Shown: piece by piece, positions 25,101-34,204 of the stretch
Layout: each line of letters starts with the position of its first letter
Numbering within the stretch: the stretch's first letter is position 1
NCBI RefSeq assembly: GCF_008281175.1
Contig: NZ_CP036524.1
Coordinates: 3,038,001-3,102,000, forward strand
DNA from: [Clostridium] hylemonae DSM 15053
GTDB lineage: Bacteria > Bacillota > Clostridia > Lachnospirales > Lachnospiraceae
Reading direction: 5' to 3'
DNA: 64,000 nt
Position numbers and translations under genes: made by a program
Notes under the pieces: model-generated
The model's database searches: none
Seen by the model: the letters and a program-made list of their open reading frames with translations, nothing else
Told to the model about the DNA's origin: nothing

Positions 25101-27809
25101 TATGCTTTCCATTTTCACCTGATTACATACATCTTTTTCCGGCTTTTGCAAAAACACCATAAACTCATGGGCCAGTATCGGAAATGCAGCCAGTATTGTA
25201 AGTCTGAGCCACTCGTGGAACTCCAGATGGACTGTCCCGAATGCTTTGATAAGAACCGGTACTTCTGTAACGGAGATTTGAAGTACAAACCCCAAGACGA
25301 AAGCGGCGATCATCCATTTATTTTCAAAATGGTTCATCCGGAATACGGACTTGTGAATATCTCTCATTCCGACCGCGTGGAACAGCTGTGACATTCCGAG
25401 CACTGTAAATGCGTATGTCTGTGCACGCATGAGTATGTCACTGTTCTGAAGCGCAAGCGCAATGTTGCTGATGGAAAAGGAAGCGCCTTTACTCATGATC
25501 AGTTCATAAGGGACTGTAAAAAATGCAGTCAGGCTGATTCCGGCGATGAGAAGTCCGTAGAAACAGGTACACGCCAGTCCTCCTCTGGCAAAAAGGCTTT
25601 CCTTCGGCTTTCTCGGCGGCTCTTCCATCAGGCTGTCGCCGTCATTTTCATCAACACCGAGAGCCAGCGCAGGCAGAGAGTCTGTGATCAGGTTGATCCA
25701 GAGTATATGACTTGACTTAAGCGGTGATGCTATATCACAGAGTACGGCCAGGAACATTGTCATGATTTCCCCAAGATTGGAGGAGAGAAGAAATATGACT
25801 GTTTTGCGGATATTCTCGTACACACCTCTGCCTTCTTCTATTGCCTTTTCGATCGTGGCAAAATTATCGTCCGTCAAAATGATGTCTGACGCCTGCCTTG
25901 CCACATCCGTCCCGGTCATCCCCATTGCGATGCCTACGTCTGCTGATTTAAGCGACGGCGCATCATTCACTCCGTCACCGGTCATGGCAACAATATTTCC
26001 TTTTGTCTTAAATCCTTTTACGATACGGACTTTATGCTCAGGCGACACACGGGCAAATACACGGACATCGTCTAATTTCCTCAAAAATTTCTCATCCGGC
26101 AGACTCTGGATCTCTTCCCCTGTCATGCACTGCTCCTGACGCTCTACTATGCCGAGCTGTCTGGCAATTGCAAATGCGGTATCTACATGATCCCCGGTGA
26201 TCATAACAGTTGTGACACCGGCCTGCCTGAATCTGGCAACGGCCCCCTTTGCCTCTGGCCTGGCCGGGTCTCTCATGCCGACCATCCCGACAAAAGTAAG
26301 TTCCCGCTCCACCGGCGCATTGCCGCCGGTCCGCATGGCCACTGCAAGCGTTCTCAGCGCCTGTGAGGACATTTTTTCGATCGCCTCCTGGATCTGCCTC
26401 CTGTGTGTATCTGTCATCGCCGTTACCTTGCCCCGTATGAGTATACGGCTGCATCTTTTCAGAACTACATCCGGGGCGCCCTTTGTGTAGGTGATATTTG
26501 TTGAACCATTTTTATGCATGGTGGACATCATTTTTCGTTCGGAATCAAAGGGCAGTTCTTTTTTTCTCGGCATCTCCCGCTCTAATGTCTCTCTGCGGAT
26601 ACCATATTGCCCGGCCAGATTCAAAAGTGCAAGCTCTGTAGGGTCTCCAATGCTGCTGCCGTCTTTTTGGACCGCGTCATTACACAGAGTCATTCCTTGC
26701 AGCAGTTCACTGTGTTCCCTCAATTTCAGTTCACTGCTGTCTACGATCTTCTCGTCAATATAACACCCTTCTACCGTCATCCTGTTCTGTGTCAGTGTCC
26801 CTGTCTTGTCTGAGCAGACTACACTGACGGCACCGAGCGTCTCCACGGAAGGCAGCCTTCTCACGATCGTATGTACTTTGACCATCCGCGTCACGCTGAG
26901 CGCAAGACAGATAGTAACTACGGCGGGAAGCCCTTCCGGCACGGCCGCCACCGCAAGTGAAATAGCTGTGATGAGCATTTCTGCCATATTGCGGTGCTGC
27001 AGTACCGCTATAAAAAATAATGCGGCGCACAGACCAAGTGAAAGTATGCTCAGCATCTTACCAAGCTCTCCGAGCCGTTTCTGCAGAGGCGTTATCTCTT
27101 CCTGACTGTCATTGATGAGCGCGGCAATTTTACCGATCTCCGTGTTCATCCCTGTTGCCGTAACTATGCCAAGCCCCCGCCCGTTTGTCACTATCGTAGA
27201 CATATACGCCATATTTTTCCGGTCGCCGAGGGGAACGGAGGAGGCTTTGTATCCACGCCCCATTCCTTTTCCCGCTATAAAATCCACATTTTTTTCAATT
27301 GGTAGCGACTCACCTGTCAGTGCAGATTCCTCTACTTTCAGATTATTCGCCTTGACAAGTCTTAAGTCCGCAGGTATCTGACAGCCAGCGTCCAGACATA
27401 CAATATCTCCTGGTACGAGGGAGGATGCCTGTACTTCCTGCTCTTTTCCTTCCCGGATCACGACCGCTCTCGGACTTGTAAGTTTCTTCAGAGAGTCAAG
27501 CGCTTTTTGAGCCTTTCCCTCTTGTATGATGCCGACAAAGGCATTCATCAGCACTACTACAATGATAATGATAGCGTCGCTGACTTCCTGAAGCAAAATA
27601 GAAACTGCCGCCGCGGCCAGCAGAACATAGATGAGCGGGTCATTAAGCTGCTCGAAGAAAGATTCTACCTTTGTTTTCTTCTTTGCAGACTTAAGCTCAT
27701 TTGCACCGTTGTCCTGCAGACGCTGGGCCGCTTCCGTATAAGACAGCCCGTACTCGGAATCCGTCTGCAGTTCCTCGCAGGTCTCCCTCACTGTTTTGTT
27801 TTCAAACAT
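25086..27809 (-). CDS. P2-type cation-transporting ATPase (Ca2+-ATPase-like) embedded in the spoVA cluster
   Basis: About 907 aa with the complete P-type ATPase plan: N-terminal cation ATPase domain, TGES actuator loop ([11 protein letters not shown]), PEGLP in membrane helix 4 ([18 protein letters not shown]), phosphorylation site [14 protein letters not shown] nucleotide-domain motif, [21 protein letters not shown] hinge, helix 6 [15 protein letters not shown], and a C-terminal cation ATPase domain. This pattern fits the P2A/P2B Ca2+ pumps; exact ion choice is inference. The start at 27809 (MFENKT) follows GGAGAGGGAATATT; eight more codons are open upstream. It sits between spoVAC and spoVAD on the same strand. 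The reading frame is fully intact. Confidence 0.9.
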   Translation of the reverse strand: MFENKTVRETCEELQTDSEYGLSYTEAAQRLQDNGANELKSAKKKTKVESFFEQLNDPLIYVLLAAAAVSILLQEVSDAIIIIVVVLMNAFVGIIQEGKAQKALDSLKKLTSPRAVVIREGKEQEVQASSLVPGDIVCLDAGCQIPADLRLVKANNLKVEESALTGESLPIEKNVDFIAGKGMGRGYKASSVPLGDRKNMAYMSTIVTNGRGLGIVTATGMNTEIGKIAALINDSQEEITPLQKRLGELGKMLSILSLGLCAALFFIAVLQHRNMAEMLITAISLAVAAVPEGLPAVVTICLALSVTRMVKVHTIVRRLPSVETLGAVSVVCSDKTGTLTQNRMTVEGCYIDEKIVDSSELKLREHSELLQGMTLCNDAVQKDGSSIGDPTELALLNLAGQYGIRRETLEREMPRKKELPFDSERKMMSTMHKNGSTNITYTKGAPDVVLKRCSRILIRGKVTAMTDTHRRQIQEAIEKMSSQALRTLAVAMRTGGNAPVERELTFVGMVGMRDPARPEAKGAVARFRQAGVTTVMITGDHVDTAFAIARQLGIVERQEQCMTGEEIQSLPDEKFLRKLDDVRVFARVSPEHKVRIVKGFKTKGNIVAMTGDGVNDAPSLKSADVGIAMGMTGTDVARQASDIILTDDNFATIEKAIEEGRGVYENIRKTVIFLLSSNLGEIMTMFLAVLCDIASPLKSSHILWINLITDSLPALALGVDENDGDSLMEEPPRKPKESLFARGGLACTCFYGLLIAGISLTAFFTVPYELIMSKGASFSISNIALALQNSDILMRAQTYAFTVLGMSQLFHAVGMRDIHKSVFRMNHFENKWMIAAFVLGFVLQISVTEVPVLIKAFGTVHLEFHEWLRLTILAAFPILAHEFMVFLQKPEKDVCNQVKMESIRIDR

Positions 27810-27929
27810 AATATTCCCTCTCCTTATCCACATTAACCCCTTAAAACGGAATTTAACAGGCCTGTACTTCCTGTCCTAGTACAACCTTATGCGGTAAGAA
27901 GCGGGAATATGTTGTCTATCACGAAAAAT

Positions 27930-28381
27930 CTATTTGACGATATCTGCCAGCTTTAAAACCCAGTATCCAAGCCCGATGAGCCAACTCGTGAATATACCGT
28001 ACAGGATGACCGGCCCTGCGATCGTAAATATCTTACAGCCGATCCTCATGACCTGTCCTTCTTCTTATACTCTATCGCAGGCGCCGCCACGGAATTGGCA
28101 AATCCGGTGATAGGCACAAGCGCCCCGCGCCTCCCCATTTTGCAATGCTCGGATACAGATTAAACCCGGTCAGCAATACGCTGAGCAGAATGAGAATGAG
28201 AGACGTCCAGCCGGCTCGTATCCTTATCAAGCCCCGCCTTCTCACAATAGTTCAGAATCGCCTGATCACACAGATAATACCTCCCACGACAAAAGCCTTT
28301 GCCATATTGGCCGGTAAGTTGTGCATCGGAGTTTTCTGTTTTACGTAGTTTTCATACGCCTGCTGCTGTTTTGCTTATCCA
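27930..28381 (-). CDS. spoVAC: Stage V sporulation protein AC (SpoVAC), frameshifted
   Basis: Pieces in different frames add up to a normal 150-aa SpoVAC: NYVKQKTPMHNLPANMAKAFVVGGIICVI, then LTGFNLYPSIAKWGGAG, then PITGFANSVAAPAIEYKK, and finally IFTIAGPVILYGIFTSWLIGLGYWVLKLADIVK before TAG at 27930. Four membrane segments are expected. At least three single-base breaks occur, each explained by one missing or extra base. AAAGGAGG precedes a probable TTG start near 28379. It is a membrane component of the dipicolinate channel. Frame breaks are more likely sequencing indels than decay. Confidence 0.8.
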
Positions 28382-28415
28382 AATAATTCCTCCTTTTGGG
28401 GATATCTTCGGCTGC

Positions 28416-28498
28416 AGTGGTTGGGGACGGGGTTTTAAAAACCCCGTCCCCAACCACTCACTGCCCTATCCCCGATTCATTTTGTCCTGTCCCCTTTA
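28416..28498. repeat. REP-like element, copy 3
   Basis: A palindrome at 28416-28458 with arm AGTGGTTGGGGACGGGGTTT, followed by CCCTATCCCC and TTTTGTCCTGTCCCCTTTACC, the outlying motif. It occupies the space between spoVAC and spoVAB; the spoVAB stop falls in its last bases. Confidence 0.85.
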
Positions 28499-28908
28499 CC
28501 ATCGGTTTATAAAGAAAATGAGTGCGCCGATTCCTTTGCCCAGCGCCATCCCGGCTATCAGATACGGGATATATCTCAATAATTTTACCCGGCGGATAAA
28601 GATAGGGAATACGTTTAATATTTCTGCCAGCCATAGACCAGCAGCCTACAAATATACCTGCGACCAAGCCAAATACAGGCAGCAAAAACCACCATGCGGT
28701 ATGGCTATTTTATAAATAAAAATATATTTCCGAGCATCCCGCCAAGTGCCACACAATCCTCATACAGCAGGACATGCTCGCCCGTATGCGTCCGGTCTGC
28801 AAAATCGGACACGACTCCAAGTCCGATGATAAAGGAAAACAGACCGCCCGCAACGACTACACCGGCGCTAAGTCCGATGAGTGCCAGAAGTATTTGTGCT
28901 GCCCACAT
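28496..28908 (-). CDS. spoVAB: Stage V sporulation protein AB (SpoVAB), frameshifted
   Basis: The start MWAAQILLALIGLSAGVVVAGG and the segments GVVSDFADRTHTGEHVLLYEDCVALGG, VFGLVAGIFVGCW and IPYLIAGMALGKGIGALIFFINRW are recoverable in different frames and give a protein of about 137 aa, close to the usual 140. Four membrane segments are visible. It overlaps the end of spoVAA by 41 bases as the sequence stands; this long overlap may itself be a frameshift artefact in spoVAA. SpoVAB is a component of the SpoVA membrane assembly of unclear individual role. Confidence 0.75.
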
Positions 28909-29542
28909 CCTGCTCTTTGCCCTTTCTGGAATATGTTTCTATCAATGTCGTCTGAATATCATTTTCATACAGACGCATCTCTACTTCCATTGGAGTCGGA
29001 TCTACGGTGAATTTCTTCTTTCCAAAGTGATTAAAGAATATGAGTATACCTATAATAATTCCAATACAGTACGTAAGTTCAAGTACCGTAAAGCCATCTG
29101 ACTTCTGACCTGTCACAAGCTCATATATCTGGGAAAATAGTTTGACCGTATCAACGTCATTGTTAAAGGCCATAATAGAAAATGCGGCACCTATGAACGT
29201 AATGACGATCACACAAGCCGCCTTCAGAAGATGTACTAGTCCTCCGGCCGTCTGCTGCTGTTCATACGTTACGATAAAATCCTGTTCACCGAGATTCTGT
29301 ATATCCATGTTCGGGAACTGTTCATGGATAATTTCTATGACCTTTAAGATAGATATTGCTACTCTGTTCTGATTTTTCTTATCTGTGTGATGAAACTTCA
29401 GAAGCTTCAGCGTATTAAGCTTCGGGACGACCGAAGGGTTGGAACACTCCATGGTCAGAACATCGCCAAGCGTAACGTCTGGTTTGGTAACTTCCACGTT
29501 TCTGTCTGCTTTTATATATACTGTCTCGCTGTTTGCCGCCAT
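28868..29542 (-). CDS. spoVAA: Stage V sporulation protein AA (SpoVAA)
   Basis: A 224-aa protein: an N-terminal soluble domain of about 105 residues (VYIKADRNVEVTKPDVTLGDV, QDFIVTYEQQ), then two membrane segments (LLKAACVIVITFIGAAFSIMAF and LTYCIGIIIGILIFFNHFG) and the PTPMEVEMRLYENDIQTTLIE tail conserved in SpoVAA. It is the first spoVA gene and follows a tiny membrane protein gene downstream of sigF. The last 13 residues after KGKEQD may be a frameshift extension into spoVAB. Confidence 0.88.
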   Translation of the reverse strand: MAANSETVYIKADRNVEVTKPDVTLGDVLTMECSNPSVVPKLNTLKLLKFHHTDKKNQNRVAISILKVIEIIHEQFPNMDIQNLGEQDFIVTYEQQQTAGGLVHLLKAACVIVITFIGAAFSIMAFNNDVDTVKLFSQIYELVTGQKSDGFTVLELTYCIGIIIGILIFFNHFGKKKFTVDPTPMEVEMRLYENDIQTTLIETYSRKGKEQDVGSTNTSGTHRT

Positions 29543-29544
29543 GC

Positions 29545-29699
29545 CTACACCCTGCTTTCCATTTCAGTCATGATCAAAGTACCCTCGCTGACATCGCTTT
29601 TGCTTCTTACATCATTAAAATAATAGATACAGCCGATGATCACGGCTGCTGCAACAACACAAATCAAGCATACCCGGAGTTTTTCCTGGCCTCATCCAT
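29545..29699 (-). CDS. Tiny single-pass membrane protein between sigF and spoVAA (frameshifted)
   Basis: GGAGGGTGTCAGT precedes an ATG reading MDEARKNSG; after one frame change the sequence continues CLICVVAAAVIIGCIYYFNDV, then RSKSDVSEGTLIMTEMESRV and TAG at 29545. About 51 aa: a short basic N-terminus, one membrane helix and a charged tail. The stop is 2 bases from the spoVAA start, which strongly suggests a real co-transcribed gene. It is not a protein I can name. Its place in the spoIIA-spoVA cluster suggests a sporulation role. Confidence 0.55.
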
Positions 29700-29772
29700 A
29701 CTGACACCCTCCTTATACTTCTTTTGTGGGTTAGTATGGATATATTTCAGGAAAATATACGCGGGTATGCTT

Positions 29773-30480
29773 TTATATTCTTTCTCGCAGACGTTTTAAA
29801 ATTTTCTTTTCCAGACGCGATACCTGTACCTGGGATATACCAAGTTCCTGACCTACCTGCGACTGCGTCTGGTTGGCAAAATACCGCAGATAGATAAGCT
29901 GTCGTTCATCTTTGTTCAGATATTCCAGCAGCTGCTGAAGCAACATATGATTCAGAATCTTCTCCTCTCCGCCTTCCTTTTCCGGCAGCTTGTCCATAAG
30001 ACGGATCTCCTGTCCCTCTTTCTGGTAGATCGGTTTGTGAAGCGACTCAATGTCTCCGCTTGCGTCCAGCGCCATCGTGAGTTCTTCCCTGTCAACCTCG
30101 AGATATTCCGCTATCTCCGTGATGGTCGGTTCTCTCCCCAGTGCTTCCTGAAGCTTTTCCTGGCAGAGATATGCCTTGTAGGAAAGCTCCTTTAATGAAC
30201 GGCTCACCTTTATCATGCCGTCGTCTCTGAGGAAACGTTTTATTTCCCTGATATCATCGGAACCGCATAGGTCGAGAACTTGACTTCATAAGACATATCA
30301 AATTTATCGATCGCTTTCAGGAGCCCTATATTTCCGACTTGAAACAAATCCTCCGCTTCAGCCCTGATTGTAAAACGTTTTACAATGCACCATACAAGTC
30401 CTGCATTTTCCTCTACTAACTGTGCTCTCGCTTTTCATCCCCTGGTGAGATTTCTTGATCAAAGCGATTGTGTGGTCCAT
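29773..30480 (-). CDS. sigF: RNA polymerase sporulation sigma factor SigF, frameshifted
   Basis: The C-terminal 147 residues are intact, including region 3 (EALGREPTITEIAEYLEVDREEL) and region 4 (DERQLIYLRYFANQTQSQVGQELGISQVQVSRLEKKILKRLR). The N-terminal part, from MDHTIALIKKSHQG through the region 2 segments AEDLFQVGNIGLLKAIDKFDM and KFSTYAVPMISGEIKR, is spread over other frames. The total of 708 bp equals 235 codons, normal for SigF. It is the first forespore-specific sigma factor, held inactive by SpoIIAB. AAGGACGTAAGGT lies before the ATG. Third gene of the spoIIA operon. Confidence 0.88.
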
Positions 30481-30492
30481 ACCTTACGTCCT

Positions 30493-30909
30493 TTACCAAT
30501 AGTTTTTCCATTTTACGGTCGTTCCTTTTCCTGGTTCAGATACAACATCGAGATGGTCCATGAAGGCTTCCATAAATGAAAAGCCCATACCCGAGCGGTC
30601 CAGTTCCGGCTTTGTGGTAAAAGCGGTTCCATGGCCTTTTCTACATCCGGGATCCTTTTCCTTGTCCTCGATCTCCAGATACAGCGTCTTTCCTTCTGTT
30701 CTGCATCGGATATAAATATTATGTACTTCATTTTCATACCCATGGATAATAGCGTTTGTTACTGCCTCCGACACGGCAGTCTTCACATCCGATACCTCTT
30801 CCACTGTCGGATTCAGCGAGGTCATAAACGCCGCTACCGTGACCCTGGCAAATGATTCATTAGATGAACGGCTGTCAAAGATTAACTGCATTTCATTCGT
30901 ATTTTCCAT
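30493..30909 (-). CDS. spoIIAB: Anti-sigma F factor / serine kinase SpoIIAB
   Basis: A 138-aa GHKL-type kinase that binds SigF and phosphorylates SpoIIAA. The ATP-binding motifs are present: the N-box region VSEAVTNAIIHGYEN (about 44-58), the G1 region LEIEDKEKDPG and the G2-like SGMGFSFMEAFMDHL. Intact frame and usual length. The start is immediately adjacent to the spoIIAA stop, and 12 bases separate its stop from sigF. Confidence 0.92.
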   Translation of the reverse strand: MENTNEMQLIFDSRSSNESFARVTVAAFMTSLNPTVEEVSDVKTAVSEAVTNAIIHGYENEVHNIYIRCRTEGKTLYLEIEDKEKDPGCRKGHGTAFTTKPELDRSGMGFSFMEAFMDHLDVVSEPGKGTTVKWKNYW

Positions 30910-31217
30910 CTACTTATCCTCCTCATATATCTTCATAATTTTGTTGCTCCGGACATCGTCAATATTTTTTCATTCTTTCATTGGTGTGGACTGCACACAC
31001 CTCTCCTCTAACATATAGATTCGCTTGTAGCGTCCCATAATCACGCCAATCCCCGAACTGTCGCAGAAAACTGTATCCGCAAAATCAAAATCACATAACG
31101 GATATGGTTCTTTTCGATCAAATGGTCAGCCTCGCGCCTGATGCTCTCTGCATTGTGATGGTCCAGTTCTGTCGGCAGGAATATGGTAAGACAATTCTCC
31201 TGCACTTCATACTTCAT
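30910..31217 (-). CDS. spoIIAA: Anti-anti-sigma factor SpoIIAA, frameshifted
   Basis: The start MKYEVQENCLTIFLPTELDH and the later segments FADTVFCDSSGIGVIMGRYK (with the phosphorylatable Ser of the DSSG motif), RVHTNERMKKILTMSG and ATKIMKIYEE give a STAS-domain protein of about 102 aa. At 308 bp the gene is one or two bases off a multiple of three, with the break around the FDFADT segment. GAGGAGTAAC precedes the ATG. It is the first gene of the spoIIA operon and releases SigF when dephosphorylated. Confidence 0.85.
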
Positions 31218-31248
31218 GTTACTCCTCCTCTTTTCTACGTTTTATATA

Positions 31249-31324
31249 GGGACAGGGCAAATACAATTGGGGACAGGAATTTTTTAATTGGGGACGGAGG
31301 AAATTTAAAAACCTCCGTCCCCAA
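31249..31324. repeat. REP-like element, copy 4
   Basis: GGGACAGGGCAAATACAATT, then a half-repeat TTGGGGACAGG, then a palindrome at 31288-31324 with arm TTGGGGACGGAGG. The outlying motif is on the left here, opposite to copies 2, 3 and 5, so the element is asymmetric and inserted in the other orientation. It lies upstream of the spoIIA operon. Confidence 0.85.
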
Positions 31325-31341
31325 CCCCTCCACGGTCACAA

Positions 31342-31372
31342 AAAGGACATGCAATCTAATTGCATATCCTTT
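31342..31372 (-). terminator. Terminator of the TPR-protein operon
   Basis: On the minus strand AAAGGATATGCAAT / ATTGCATGTCCTTT with one mismatch and a short loop, followed by TTTTTG. It lies 24 bases below the TPR-gene stop. Confidence 0.75.
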
Positions 31373-31395
31373 ATCTTCTGTAACCCTGTTTTTCC

Positions 31396-32752
31396 TTATT
31401 CAGTTTGACTGTCGTCTTTCTTATCCCCGCCGGCTTTCTGTGCATCCAGCTTCCTGTGCGCTGGCTGCCGCCTCGGTATTCGGATAATCTTCGATAATCT
31501 TCTGGTACTCGATATTCGCCTTATCCTGATCGCCTTTCTTTTCATAGGACTGGGCGAGCAGCAGTTTACGCCGCCGTCAGAATATCCCTCATCCATCTGC
31601 ATTACTCTTTCGAGATTACTGATCGCAGTGTCATAGTTGGCAACTTCAAAGTTATTCTTTGATGTGGAATACAGGTTCTCACACATCTTCGGATATAGTT
31701 CTCCCGTTATCTCGTCAAAGCGTTCCCGCCCTACTGTTCCGAGAGACTCTGCGTTCACTTTCAGAAGCTCATCCAGCATGGCATCGTCACTCATATCTTT
31801 TGCACTGTAATGCTTTGATATGTTCATAACGATCTCATAACTCTCCTGAGTGGAAGTCGCTGTCGCTTTGGCGTTCTCTGTCTCTTCGCTCGTGGAGCGG
31901 TAATCCTCAAGCTCTTTCTTCAACGCGCTTATCTGTGCCTTCTGCGTTGCTATCTGATCGCTGAAAGCCACGGTCTGCTTATTGAGCTTATCCTGCCTGG
32001 AGGCATTGATCGCAGGCATGATCATAAACCACATGACTGCAACACCTACCAACACACCGATCGCTATGTTCACAACCGTATGCAGTCCTGTATGCTCTTT
32101 AAAACTCGATGACACAGGCTGGATGATCGTTTCATTTCCAATATTGTAAGTGACAGTCTGCTGCTGTTCCTCTGCATCCTTTTCTTTGATCCGCGCGTTT
32201 TTTGATTTGCGCACCTGATTCAGCTCATGCATATACCTGAGCGTGATGTCATCCGTCGTATCCAGCTTGTGGGCGATCCTCAGGCACTGCCTCGCCTTGG
32301 AATACTGCTCCGTCTGGAGATACAGCAGCGCGAGAAGCTGATATGCCTTCACAAATGTCGGGTGGGCGGCAACCACTTTCTTAAGCTGTATGATCGCAAG
32401 ATCCTCCCGTTCTGCCGGGCATATCCAAGGGCCTGATTAAACTTCTTTATTGCCTGGTTCAGCCCATCAAGTTCCCCGGCGTCTCCTGAAGCTTCTGGAT
32501 ATAGTAATTAGAAATATTTTCATGAGACTGAAAATTCTTGCTCAGTATCCACTCCACCAGAGCCTCACCGATATCTCCCCTGCCGTAATATACAAGACCG
32601 AGAAGATTCCGGGCCGCAATGTTGGCTCTATTATATTGTAAGCTGCGCCTTAAGGATGTTATCGCGCCGGATAAATCCCGGATATTGGCTTTTTAAGTCC
32701 GTCGTTATACCAATAATTGGACTGGTATAAGAGTTTCATTGAATAATCCATA
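31396..32752 (-). CDS. Membrane-anchored TPR-repeat protein, frameshifted
   Basis: The N-terminal part (from MDYSMKLLYQSNYWYND, with LRRSLQYNRANIAARNLLGLVYYGRGDIGEALVEW as a TPR pair) continues in another frame with HPTFVKAYQLLALLYLQTEQYSKARQCLRIAHKLD, a membrane segment (INIAIGVLVGVAVMWFMIMPA-like), a coiled coil (LNKQTVAFSDQIATQKAQISALKKELEDY) and further C-terminal TPR units around NNFEVANYDTAISNLERVM. About 450 aa in total. The role is unknown; it follows folC and a 44-aa protein and ends the operon. Frame breaks occur near 32400 and 31570. Confidence 0.7.
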
Positions 32753-32771
32753 TATCTTTGTAACCCTTCTT

Positions 32772-32906
32772 CTACTTCGTCTGTTCTATCATTTCCTTCA
32801 GTATATCTGTCATATCAGTCAAATCTTCCTGATAAACGGCATCCTCTATATCTTCCACTTCCACACTGGGCTGAAATTTCTTCAATTCTTCTTCAAAATC
32901 AAGCAT
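32772..32906 (-). CDS. 44-aa acidic protein between folC and the TPR gene
   Basis: The ATG overlaps the folC stop (CATGCTTGA), and GGCGGAGGCGAGG precedes it. It encodes MLDFEEELKKFQPSVEVEDI, continuing with a highly acidic stretch and ending DILKEMIEQTK, all in one intact frame. Its stop lies 20 bases before the TPR-protein start. No membrane segment. I do not know the family, but the tight spacing, codon-like composition and position argue for a real gene. Confidence 0.6.
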   Translation of the reverse strand: MLDFEEELKKFQPSVEVEDIEDAVYQEDLTDMTDILKEMIEQTK

Positions 32907-34204
32907 GTTCCTCGCCTCCGCCAACAACTTTTTTTACCATGCCCGCCAGATACAGAGAGCCAAGACAGTATATCTCACCTTCCCCTCTCATATCCCGGGC
33001 CGCGTCAAGGGCATCCCTCAACTCTTTTTTTATGATCACTTTTTTATCCGTATATTTTTCAAATACCTGTCCCAATTCCAGAGCCGGCACTCTGCGTTTA
33101 TCTTCAATCTCTGTGACAATATAGGCTGATGCGTCCAGACTGCCGCACAGACAGGATATCATCTGTTCATAGTTCTTATCTTCCACCGCTGAAAATACGA
33201 TGACTGGCCTGGCAGTTTTCCCTTCTTCCAGCACCCGCACCGTCTCTGCAAATGCCTCCTCAGCCGGGATTGTGAGCCCCGTCGATCGTCACATGGGGCG
33301 CGGCTTCTTCCATCCGCCCCTGCCACTTTACAGAGGCAAGCGCTTTCTGCCATTTCTCCTGCTGACGTGTTGATCGGAAAAGATATTCTGCCGCTTCCAG
33401 CGCAAGCACTGCATTCATAACCTGATAGATACCACACACCGGCATCTTCCATGTAACATCTTTATCATACGCATTCGACCTGCAAAAGCAATAGATTTAC
33501 GTCCAACTTCCAGGATTTCGTACGCATTTTTCGAGATTTCTCTACAGGGTGCGTTCTTCTCTTCTGCCGTCTTTCGCAGAATATTTGAAGCAGCACGGCT
33601 GTTTCCGTCGAAGATCAGCGGCACACCCTCCTTGATGATCCCCGCCTTTTCCGCCGCGATCTTCTCAATTGTATCCCCGAGGATGTCCGTATGATCCAGA
33701 CTGATGGAGGTGATAACAGTAAGGCACGGATGACCGGCAGAATTCGTCGCATCCAGTCTTCCGCCAAGTCCAGTCTCAAGTACGATGTACTCCACATCCG
33801 CCGCCGCAAATGCTTTCATTGCCATTCCGTACAGGAACTCAAAATAGGACGGATGGGCAATCCCATCTTTCTTCATTCCTTCCACCGCCTCCATGACCTG
33901 ACAGAACACGCCGAGAAAGGCTTCATCGTCCACAGGCACATTGTCCACCCGTATCCGCTCGTTTATGGATACAAGATGAGGGATGTAAAGAACCCTGTCT
34001 TTTCCCTCCGCCATCAGTATCGCCTGTATATATGCACACACCGACCCTTTCCCGTTCGTCCCGGCCACATGGATGATCTTCCGGTCCTTCCCGGATTCCC
34101 GAGCCTTTAAGGAATTCACGGGTATGGTCAAGTGTATGCTTTTTTGTAAATTTCGGTAATTCTTCTATATAAGCTGCCGCCTGTTCATAATTCACTGTGC
34201 TCAC
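32899..34204 (-). CDS. folC: Folylpolyglutamate synthase / dihydrofolate synthase (FolC), frameshifted
   Basis: Fragments in several frames form a normal protein of about 435 aa: VNYEQAAAYIEELPKFTKKHTLDHT at the start, the P-loop HVAGTNGKGSVCAY, the DHTDILGDTIEKIAAEKAGIIK motif, FEFLYGMAMKAF, TIDGAHNPG, and a C-terminal domain with PVIVFSAVEDKNYEQM. FolC adds glutamate to dihydropteroate or folate. Breaks lie near 34105, 33465 and 33270, each consistent with a single-base indel. It overlaps the end of the sulfatase gene upstream and the start of the 44-aa protein downstream. Confidence 0.88.
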
